DNA from: Apteryx mantelli
Lineage: Eukaryota; Chordata; Aves; Apterygiformes; Apterygidae
Assembly: GCF_036417845.1 (NCBI RefSeq)
Contig: NC_089979.1
Coordinates: forward strand, 48,306,775-48,370,774
Reading direction: 5' to 3'
Length of the DNA stretch: 64,000 nt
Shown in pieces: positions 49,401 to 61,400 of this stretch; positions within the stretch are counted from its first letter, which is position 1, and every line of letters starts with the position of its first letter. The notes beneath the pieces are model-generated. The model worked only from the letters and a program-made list of their open reading frames with translations, was not told the DNA's origin and ran no database searches. The translations under genes were made by a program, and so were the position numbers.

Positions 49401-52400
49401 AAAGGGTGAATTTTCAAAGAGGATGTCAAGATTTCTTATTCATTAGAAATTCAAAATTCCATCTCAATAATAGTGAAAAATATTATGTAAATAGAAGTTT
49501 TCAAAAACTGAGATGCCTCAGCATTCTTAAAATAGTGTAAGAACTTCAAAACACTTTTTTTTTCATTTTATCCAAAATTCCCTGTTTCCATAAAATGTTT
49601 TGATTGACAAAGCAGCAGCTTCTAACAGATTCATTTCCTAAGCAACTAAATTGGCAGTATTCTAAGGAATAAAACACTTTTGATTAAACTTAGAGTGTGT
49701 CCAAACTGATTAAACAAGGTAGGACTTTTTCCTGCGGTGGAAAAAAGGTAACAACAATACATAAAAGGCTTCCTTCTGCCCAGACCTGTAAGAGGAGATT
49801 TGCCAGTTACAGGCTTCATGTGTCTGTGTAACAGAGGACAGAAGCGGGGACAAAGACAGGTAGGGAGAAAGGTGGAACCCAGAGAATAAGGAATGGAAAA
49901 GCCCTGGTTTACCCTTTTCCCTCATCTACTAGACTAGGGTACAGTGAGGAAAGTCTAACTTGTTTTCCAAAAAAGGAAATATCTTAACGTTCACCCCAAA
50001 ATAACAGTCACATTTCATTCTCTGAGCTGTTCCACCTTTTACCAGGTGAGTTATGGGTTTTAAGTGAAGTTTTGTTCCAAAACTAATCGGGCCAGGGGTG
50101 AAGTACAGTAGCAGTCCCTGAGAGATAGAATTTTAATTTGAACCATGTCAAAAATCACTGAACACCCCCTCCCACCCCGGCAACTCCTTTTCAGCTGTGT
50201 TTGGGATTTTCAGAAGTCGCTGCCAAAAATACTAATTGAAATCTAACCTTTTAATATTTCTGTTGATTATCTTTTCTATGCATCTGGCAGCTGCAATAAT
50301 TACAGTTTTGTTTGAAAAGGAGGGGGGGGGGGAAAACAGCCAGAGGATTAAAATAGAGAATTTTACACTATTGCTGTATTTTCAGTACTATGTTTTCAAT
50401 ACTATTTTCATTTAGGACTAACTGTCAGAAAAGCCATTTTCATGTATCTAAAATAAAAATACCTCTTCAAATATTTTTGATCATTTACTGATTTTCTGGA
50501 ACTTAAAATCTCTGTATTGTGTTCACAGGTATAATAGTTGGAAAAATGGTTGCAGATGACAGAGATGAACCTTATACTCTACATACTACATTGAAATACC
50601 GCATTGTGTCACAAACTCCACCGGTAACCCCAGTATTTGGTATACATAGTGACACAGGAGTCATTACTGTATTATCACCACAGCTGGACAGAGAGGTGAT
50701 TCTTACCTGAAGCATTTAGCTGCTTCTTGCACTTCTTTGATCTACTGCTCACAGATAGCTTCTTAATGCTGAATTCCTGGCACAGGGATTTCACTTTTCT
50801 TGAAGTGATCAGCCATTCTGTATTCAATAAAAGTATCTCTAATATGTAAGACCTAAAGAGTAATATAACATAACTTAAAATTAAAACACAAACAGTTTAT
50901 CAAATAGTTTTCAAGCACAGAAGGTTCAAAGCAGAGTTGATTTAAGTTTCTATTTCACTTGTTTTTTGGGGGGGAAGAGTAATGTCATTTGCTAAATTGT
51001 TTACACTAGAAAAAATAACAGGCATACATAATTAAAAATAATTTCTGGTATATGGCACTTATCCTAGAAATGAAACACTGCTATGTGCACAGCTTTTTCT
51101 AGGTTAAAAGTAATTGTGTTCTGGACTACTTATTTTGCTTCATGCTGGAAATCCACAGTGGAGGTGTATCCCAAAACTGTGCACGTGTAGGTATACTGCT
51201 TAGCTTTAGCAAGGGAAGTGTGCAGTGGCTGAGTATCACCATGACTACTGCAGAAACAATCACAGTGACTACCCAGGAAAGAAAAGCTTGAAAAACGAGT
51301 CCACCACCTATCTTGTAAAGATAAACGTCTGAAGCAGAACGGGAGAATTCTTTCCTCCACCCAAGTAACCTAATGTTAGTTCCAGGGATTGAGAGCTAGA
51401 ATTAATGTCTTAATTCACAAACTCCCACTTTTTGTGTCCCCTCTGTCCTTCCTCCCTTCAGTTGTTCAGGTATTACTAAGGCTAAAGAAGGTATTGTGCT
51501 GTTGTGACTCAAATTCTTGATTTAAGTGGGCTGCTTATCAGTGATCCTGTTTGAACTGATAAGAGCACTGACTCTTGCTGCCCAGACCATGCCAAATGGC
51601 AGGCCTTGCCTTGTCACATTTAGCCCAAACAAAACCTGATCACAGGAGCATTTCTGGTCTTCCTCACTGAAATAAAAGACAGGGGGGAAGTTAAACTTAA
51701 CAAAAAGCAGCCATGAAGTGAGGCATCTTACCAGCTGGAAACCCAAAGAACAGTTTCCTACTGCAAAGGACTCTGGAGGGAGGCGGATAGCAGATGAAGG
51801 TGTGCCATTATGTCTTCCAAAACTTAGGGTGTTGGAAAACCAAGGTGTCTGATGTTGTGAAAAGCTTTATTTGATATAGGACATGGCTTACACATCACTA
51901 ATAGATTCTGAATTCAGTACTGCTTAGCTACTGAAAATATTTTACTGACTTTCCTTTTGGACCTATAGGTAAAAGGCCCCCAAATTGTCTTATTTTGAAG
52001 GTAACAATGCTGAATTTAGAACAGAGTTGGGGTACGGGAGTAAAGAATTTAGTTCTACTCTTGTGTGTGACTATGTGATTAAAAAAAATTAAAAGGTCAA
52101 ACTTCTGTATGTTTTTATTCTTTTTTAGCTGGTATCCAAATATACTTTATTAATTGAAGCAAGAGATATGGCAGGTCAGCCTTTTGGTTTGTGTACTACG
52201 GGAACAGCTGTCATTACAATTGAAGATACAAATGACAATGCACCATCTTTTAAAAACATGCAAGTAAGTCTTCATAAATTGTGTGTGTGTGAAAGGTAAA
52301 GAAATGACTGGTTTTTATCCCCTTTCTAATCTCCCCACAGCAGTCCCTCAGATGTGAAGCCTAATGTCCTGACATACTTACTGCCAATATGACTTCTTTT

Positions 52401-55400
52401 ATAAGCATTTGAGATTGCCATTTTGATTGCTCCGTTGTTTGACAATTAGACCCATTTGGTGTATATTAGGTGTTTTCAGTCATTTACCTTACGACTATTG
52501 GGTGGAAGCTAATATGATTCATTCACAACTCCTGCTCCAGTGCATAATCTTAGAAATCCAATAATTTAACCATATTTAGGTAAGGCAAGATTCACTGCTA
52601 AGCATGTCCACAGCCTCATTGCCTATGATCAGCTTTTAGCTACTTCTGTGTTGCATATGAAAATATGTTAGTGTCAGTGAAGGAGATGCACCAATTTTTT
52701 ACCACAGTTTTCTTTGCTATTACAACTTTTTTTTCCCCATATAGAAATACTATTTGAACATCATCTTGTTCACCAATAGCTATAACTCAGCTTTAAATCC
52801 TTGCTTATTGCGTCTTTCTGAATTATTTTCCTTTCTTCCTTCACATTTTAACTTAAAAATTGTGACTGTTGGTTTTTAGAAGTTTATGCCAGGGATGAAA
52901 ATTGACTTTTAATTGTTAGGTTAATTTCTCTTCAGTTAGTGACCTTTTTAGGACAGAGACTATGCCTCAGTAAGCATAGGTACAAGCCAAATACAATGGG
53001 AGACTTCGTAATATAAAACTGAACAAAAAGTTAATTATTCATCAGTAATATATGTATATTATCTTTTTCACCCACTACTGTATAATATCATCAATAATAT
53101 TAACTCAGAATTACTCTTATTTGTGCTTCCTGAAATTGTACAGAATAACAGAGTTCTATTAAAAAAAAAAAGGGGGGGGGAAAGCCTTTCATCCCCTGCC
53201 ATCCAAGTAGAGACATATTTCACCCTTCTTGGCTTTTCTTCTCACTCTTGTGGTTTGTTTATATATATATTTCTAATTTACCCCATCACCTTTTCTAGCT
53301 CTGTGCTTGATCATGTTGTACACACATTAGCATCTATAGCTGATGTAACTCAGGGCAGTGTTGCTAATTTACCTTTCTGGGAAGGAGAATTCCAGACTTA
53401 ATTATGTCAGTGAGAGTTTTAGAGAGTAAAAGAGAGCTGAGATTTCAACTGTTCTCACAGGAAAGGGTTATCATTTAGGAGATAGGGGAGGAGTGGGAGA
53501 AATACACTAATGCATTAAAACAAAATAGCTCATTGCACCAGCTTGGTGAATTGGCCCTTTGGGTTTAAGTAGTCTCATTTAAATACAGTATTCCTTCACT
53601 CCTGCATTGTACCATTGCGGAATGGCATTCTCAGACTTAAATCAATATTTTCTTTTGATATTTTAAGTATGAAGCATGGGTGGAAGAAAACAGAGTGAAT
53701 GTAGAAATACTGAGAATTTCTGTTGTTGATCTTGATGAACCTGGTTCACCTGGCTCAGGAGCTGTTTTTGAAATTATAAGAGGAAACGATGATCGCTCCT
53801 TTGAAATTACAACAGACCGAAACACAAATGACGGAATTCTGTGTGTTGCTAAGGTAAGTTACAGTGAGGATGCTGGAAGAAAATTTGTATGTCTTGGGGT
53901 GTCACTTTTAAAACCAATAACATAAAGCTCATTTTTATTCGATGAATATCTCCAGCTATCAGGCAAATTATGTTTTCTTACTATACTCAACTCTATTCTG
54001 AAGCAGATTGCAAAGTGTACTGCAAATTAGGCCTGTGTGTGATATGCAATTTGGACAAAAGTTTAGTAACTCATCTTCCAGACTACTACGCGTTTTTGTG
54101 TGTGCAGGATTCAAGGAATTATCTTTTTTTTATCATTCCAGAAGAGCTTGGCATTTTAGGCTGGTTCCACAGTTTGAGTTGTTTAGACTTAGGCATGTAA
54201 CTGAGGATTGTTCCATGTCTGGGTTTTTAATAGAAACGAGAGTGCGGCCAGAGAGGGAGTGATGGGCACCTTCTCCAGTCTTGTTCCTTCTGTGAGCTGA
54301 TTGCACTTACCAACTCAGCATAAAACTCTTCAGGTTTTCTTTTGCAGGGTAGTGACTTTAGGTTTGTTTTTCTGGGGTGTGGGGCAGTCCACATACACAT
54401 AAGATTATGTATAAGTTTAGGTACTTGTTACACCTGATACTTTACAGATATTAGAAAAAAGGACCACTGTACTTGTACTCTGGCGAATTCCTTAGCCTCT
54501 TACTGTCTTGTTATCTGTTAAAACTGTGCAATAACAGATGTCTTCTAAGGAGCAGAGAAGTTTAACATTAAAATTTGAAGATGTAAAACACAACAGTGTA
54601 GAGAGATGCTGGTTAAATTTGTGTTTTATTTAATGTTTTGTTGCTGGTAGTCATTTTTTAAATAAAGCTTTTCTAAAGCTATATGCAGGGTGTACTAACC
54701 CAGCTGCATATTTAGGATAACTCTCCAGCATACTGGAGAGTATTATACCTTTAGGATATAAATAGCTCTATTAATGACATACTACATCCTTGGAGAAGGT
54801 GTCTTAAGACTACCTTTGTAGATACTTACTGATCAGCCCCATGAGTTCAGACACATTTGCAATCGTGTAGTCTCATGATAGGTGATAACAAGAAGTGTGA
54901 TTGACTTGTGCTAGGAAGGAGATATTCATAAGCTAAAATAATGGTCAGCTAGAGACGGGAGGAGAAAATCCCCCACCACATTTAATTCTTCTAACAGCTC
55001 TGTTGGTAATTCACTAGCAGAGTGTTACTAATCTAAAACTGTGCTGTGGTGCTACTTACCTTGTTAGGGATAGCTCCTCAGATTCTTTTCTTTGACAAAG
55101 TTAGAACTTATTTTTCTCTGAAAATCGTGTCCCTTTACTGTGTCTCAGGCTGGACATTCCAGAAGAATAGATGAGTTCTTTTGTAAATAAATGTGATATT
55201 GTACAATTTTGCCTATTTAATAATTGTTTTGGGAAAACAATACCAAGTTTTATATTGGTTTGAAGAAAAAAATCTATTTTACAGGGACTGGATTATGAAA
55301 GCTCCAAGCAAAGGACCCTCGTGATTGCTGTCAACAATGAGGCACCTTACATGTTAGCACCACATTCAAGACAACTTGCTCAGAGCACCAGTACTGTTAT

Positions 55401-58400
55401 AGTGCATGTCAAAGATGTTGATGAGGGACCTGTATTCAAACCCTGTTTTCTCAGACTGGAGGTTAAAGATTGTGAGCAGATGGGGACACTTATTGGGCGT
55501 TATTTAGCAGAAGATCCAGAAACCGGGAATAGTGAAGGCATATGGTATGTTATTTTACTAGTTTATTTGGAGTACAGCATGAGGGAGATATGGGAAGGGG
55601 AAAATAGTTATTGATGCTCTCTGTATGTGTGTATGCATACACGTGTGTGTATGTGCGTGTGTATAAATACAAATATCCAGATCTATATATATATGTGTGT
55701 GTGTGTGTGTACATATTTGTTTATTTATTGATTTGTTTGAGATCTTTTCTTAAACAACAAAATTATTCTTAACAGCTACCGGATAGCACCTGGCCAATGT
55801 AATTGGATTAGCATAGATGAAAAAACAGGCGAAATCAGAACTACTAAAGTCTTGGACCGAGATGTGGGAGACATGAGACGAGGTCAATGCAATATGACAG
55901 TCCTTGCAATAGACAGAAGTGAGTATCAAATGTTCTCAGTATCCTTTGTGGTCTGTAAAAGATCTGCATAAGCAAATCAAATGTAGGAACAGCTATACAT
56001 GGTCAGACCAGAGGCCCACTTTATCCAGTATTGTACCCTGGGATGACTCTATATCAAATGCCTAAGGAATTTTATACAGCAGGGCGAGCATTTAAGAAAT
56101 AGCAAAAAATTCTCAATTTTCCCCTCATATTTAGAGTTTTATTTCTAAAAGACTTCTGCTCCCATTTAAAATGCTTTATTAAATTGAAATCCAGAGATTT
56201 TGCTGTTGCATTTATTTCTTTATTTCCCCACTGAATTATTTTTTTTGTAAGTGATAGCACGTGGCTGCCCTGAAGTTGACAACAGGGAAAGCAGTGACAT
56301 ATATAATTTTTCAAATATGAAGTTCTTACTCTTGCAGTTGTCCTACTGTTTTCTCTCTGTTTGATCTCTTGGTGTCTTCTTTTTGGAAACCTATAAGCTA
56401 AGAGAACCTCTAGTAATAGGTGTATTCATTGCTATATGTTATCAGGTTCATACTCATCCTCAGGAGTTTAGGTTCTGTAACAGTGCTATATATTGCTTGG
56501 GTGATGAGCTCTTATGCATTCTATTAATCGTAGGGAAGGGCTGGACGCTCAAGTTCTCATTCTAAAACAGGTTTTGGTTCTGACTTAACTTTAGTGAGCA
56601 TCTCTTCTTTCTGATTGCTTTGGGTATTTATCTCCTATTTTAGGAGGAGACATAGTGTAGGTGAGATGATTAAATACACCTTTCACTTCCCAAATGCTAA
56701 AGGTAGCAAATCAGTCATCAAAGAAAAATGTAAGAAATACAGCTTGCACTTTCAATTCTAAAATATGTCTTACATTAAAAAGGAAAAATAGGTTGCCTTT
56801 ATTGATCCTATGGTAGGATTTAGCCCTTATCTGCTAAAATATCAGTGGGAATAAATCGCAGACCTTTTGAAGTTGCATTATAGCTAAAAATTCTAAATCT
56901 GTGGTGTTATGTGACTTTTTCCAGAGCTTGCATGTTAAAATTAAATATGTTATGATTTAAATTGTTTAGAGCTTTTATTGTATATAAAGAAAATACAATA
57001 TATGGCTCTGCAATCAGATATCTCCAGAGAAAGTTTTAAGAAGTAGACTTGATGTAATTTTATTGGTATGCATTTGCAAGTATTGGCCATTCCTATATCA
57101 GAAATAATCAAATTAGAAGGGAGAGCTTGTTCAGTTCTCACATGTATACTTTAATTATGTAATATGTTCCACTGCTGAATCCTGGTACCACATGATGACT
57201 CAGAGGGAAGAGAACAAAAAGAATGACGTTGTATCTGAAAGGTGTTTCTGTTCACAAACAGTGGCATAGGAAAGGGAAAGGGAGGGTAGAGGAATTGTAA
57301 TTTATTTTCTCTTTCCCGGAGTAAAAAGGCTTGAGACCTTCTTTTTCTGCTTTTGAGTCTCTATCTGACATAGCGTCCTTTACCGCTGACTTACAGGCTG
57401 CTTCTATTAGAACGATATCTGTCCCCACACCAATAGACATGCTTAACAAAGTATATTTTGTGTGCATACAGAATATGGAGCTTTGGGACCCCCCTTCCTT
57501 TGTGGTGCTCTTTCCATTTGTACAAATACACTTCTGTACATTTAATTTTGACCAGGTTAAACTGCTGCAAATGAATAATATTCAAAGCAAGTCGAGAAGA
57601 AACTGGTGTATGTGAACTTGATCTCATGCGCAGGAGAGGCAGAACTTGCAGCTGCAGATTCATTGCTCTCCACTCTGTCTTTCCTGTTGTCTCCCTCCTG
57701 TGCCCATAGCTCCACAGTTTCCTTGAGGATAGCACATGCAGGGGAGGAAACCAACTGCAACACTTTCTTCTCTGTCCCCAGAACAGGCTAGTTCCTCCCC
57801 ATACTCCCCACTTTCTGTTTTTGGTTCCATTTAGTGGTTTCTAACCAAATGACACACTATATGATCAGGCGAGCACAGAGAAGGACTCTGTAGAAGCAGC
57901 AGAGCGGGCTATGAAAATTCTTGCTCTGCTTTTAACTAAATCAGTAGCTGCTTTCCACTCTACTTTTAAACTTAGGTATTACAACTGATTATATTTGATT
58001 CTGATGCGTAGGAGTAGAAATAAAGAAATAAATGCACATTAGAAATAAGCACTAAAAGTAGTTCTTTTTATTTCACAGGTGGCAAAACAGGCACTGGAAC
58101 TATTCAAGTTATCATCAAACCTGGGAACAAGAATTACCCACGCATTGCTAAAACTGAGTATATAATGTGCAGAGACAGAAAGCCGATCTGCCTCACTGCG
58201 CAGGATGCGGATGAGTCTCCTTTCAGCATGCCTTTTGTATATCGCGTGGCTGACCGTAGTTTGTCTGCCTCATGGAAGGTAACCCGACATAACGGTATGT
58301 TCAACTGAATCCTGTTGCACTTTTTAAAAGTAGTAATAGCTTCCATTGCAAGTGGTGTTCTTGCATCTTTGCAGTAAGGCTATTAGGCTGTGCTTCACCT

Positions 58401-61400
58401 GTTTAATACAGTAACAAGTAGTAATTTTTACTGAGCCTCGTTTATCACAGAAGTTGGCTTACCTGTTTCAGGTCCGATCTCTTAAGTCCCTCTGTGTTTC
58501 ATTTGCTGTACAGGGGATCTAAAGTAGATAAAGGGGAAACAGCCAGAGTGTTCTGTGTCTTAACTGTTCGGGGTTTGAAATGGTTTGTTTCCAGAAGTTA
58601 GCAAGGTGTCACTGTTGGCATGGGAAAGGCAATATAACAAATAGCATCAACACCTCTGGAAAAGAAAGTATACACTCATCACTTCAGAGGAATTTAAGAA
58701 TCCAATGGCTATGGTGCCAAAGAAAAATACAATTTTTTTTTTTAGGCTGCTATTATGGGAGAGGACTGGGAAACTGAAACATTGCCTAAAATTGATCACA
58801 GGTAGCCTAAAAAAATCTTGGTATTTTTTTTCTCAATACTGCTGACATCCAGCACATTTTAGCTGTAGCTGAGTTTGGTGAAAATATTACTGCCTTCCAT
58901 AATGTATTTATGCTAATTTTGATAATTTTGATAGAAACAGATAAAGGATTTAGTACAAAAGGAGTCACTGTTTCCTAAAATATGTTGATGTGAAAAGTCA
59001 TAGATGGCAATGGTTTCCTCTGATGACAGCATCAAGAACCAAAAGTACATTTGCTACTGTGTTGTCAAGCCTGAAAGGGGTCTGCTTCTGAAGTGGGACT
59101 TCATGACAAAAATTCATTAATAAAAGGAAAAAAGTAGCAAAGTCTGAGAGCAAAGACCATCTGGAAGCTTCAAGGTGTATGTTAGGCAAATTAAAAAATA
59201 TATTTTAGAAGGGACATAGAGTTTCAGATACCTGAACAAAAATCAACCATTATGTTCATTAATGGCCATCTTGTAGATATTTTTTTACAAATGATTTCTT
59301 TCACCCTTTAAAACACATGCTCACTAATCATTGCTACTAGCAGGGCAACAGACTAAATGCATTTCATTTCCCATTGAGTATAGCAACTCCTATGCTAAAG
59401 AATGGAAGTGGCGTTAATTTGTTTTTGAATTAATTACTCCAATCAGACCATAAGAAATCCTTTAATAATTGCCAGTTCAGTTGATGGTCTTTATGAGTAA
59501 ACACTGTGTCATTTGCCATCATGAACTGAATCAACTTCAGAGTTTCAAATCACATATTTTCAGAAGGCTATATAGGTTTTGCTTTTCAATTCTAACATTT
59601 AAAAAGGGTGTTGAAATAGGATGTGGAAGACTATAAATCCTTCCAAATACTTACTTGCATGCTACTTGTAGTTTACTGTTAACACGTTAAAGATGATAGC
59701 TTTAAACTAGCTAATATCGATCTGGTATCAGTATAGCTATACCAGAATGGAAGAGCATGCTTACAGTGACAGTTGTATAGCTATATCTCATATCAAGGAT
59801 AGAATCTAGTTGTGTAGTTTTGCACAGAATCTCTTCCGTTCTAGTAACTGATGATGCTTTTCGGACTGTTGGAAACTGACGGGGATAACAAGTGAAAGGG
59901 GACAGGGGAGTTTCAATTATTTTTAACAGTGGGTCTCTTTTTGTCTTTTTTGCAGACAAATCAGCATATCTTTCACCAAAGGGTGAAATTCCATTTGGAA
60001 AGTACACTATTCCTGTAAGTGTGTCTGATAACGGAGGAAAGCAAGGAGTCACTTATATAACAGTTAATTACTGTAATTGTGATACTCCGAGTGATTGCAG
60101 TGAAGACCATACCATTTCCCCTCATGTCTTTCCAAGAGCTGACCCAAATGTTACTCTTGGGGTGTGGGCCATCCTTGCAATGATCTTAGGATCACTATTA
60201 CTGCTGTGTAAGTATACTTTTTCAATATGAATTGCAAAACACTTATTTTAAAATAAGCTGAGAGAGCTCGATTTCAACTTGACTCAAGCATTTCTTTCTG
60301 TTCAGGCTTGTGTAGCCCTCATCACTGACTTAAGTTCTGTTTGTATTGGCGTCACATGCTTCTTGCTCTAGTTCTGTCCTTGTGTCTTACTTACTGTGTG
60401 TGAACGTTTGTTTATTCTTTTAAGTACATTTTATGTAAAATGTTCCATATGTTCATGTTAGCAAGGCCAAGAAAGTTCATTCTGTAGGAGTGCTGAAATC
60501 TGTTTCCTAGAGCTTTTTGGTGATCCTTCATATTTCATGGACTAAAACATTGAGACTCTGAGGCACTGGATTTAACAATAAATTTTACAAGAGCCAGCAT
60601 AATGGAGGACAAGTTAGATAGTTCCACAGTAGACCAAACTGTTAAATACATTTTGTGTTACTGAGTTTCTCAAAGACTAACAGATTCTTAACAGGTAAAT
60701 GTCACTGTTAACCAGTGAGGGGGTGACAGTGATGTACAATAGCAAAGCTACGTCTGTGTTAACCAGAATCAGACAGTCTCTCTGTAGCCATAGATGGTAC
60801 TGACTGTACTACACAGTGCTCATATTTTTATGGGGAATCCACTGATACTGTAGACTGAATAGACTAATGACATCTCCTCATCTTTCATCACTTGAGGACA
60901 TGCTAAAGTAACAAACACTTCAGAGTTTTCTTCTTTCAACGACCAGTCTTCTCCCTATTCAATGGCAGCTAGCCAGGTAGATAAAACACTGGGACCTGCA
61001 CACGTTTTGAAGGTTAGATATATCTGTGTTTTATCTAAACACCACAGATACCTGAATTCATGATGTAATCATGAGGTGGAACTTATAAGAAGTGGAGATG
61101 CTCAGCAGAGGTACCTTGTGAAGGGTTAGGTTGGTTTCTGTCACTGCCCCTTGACTGTCCCCTCCGAGACAGACTCAATCTTTTATTGTGGATAGGTTTT
61201 ACCTAGTGTATCCTGTGCTCAGTGCTGGTATGGATATCTTCTTCCCATTGCCAGAATCAGGAGGCTATCCACTGGGGCCATTGATGCAGATCGTACTGAT
61301 AGCTGATGCAATGATCAGCTGAATGATCTTGAAAGTGGTTCTGGGCCAATTCCCTCATAAGTTTATGATCAGAGATCAAATTGCTCAGTGGGCAGTTATG

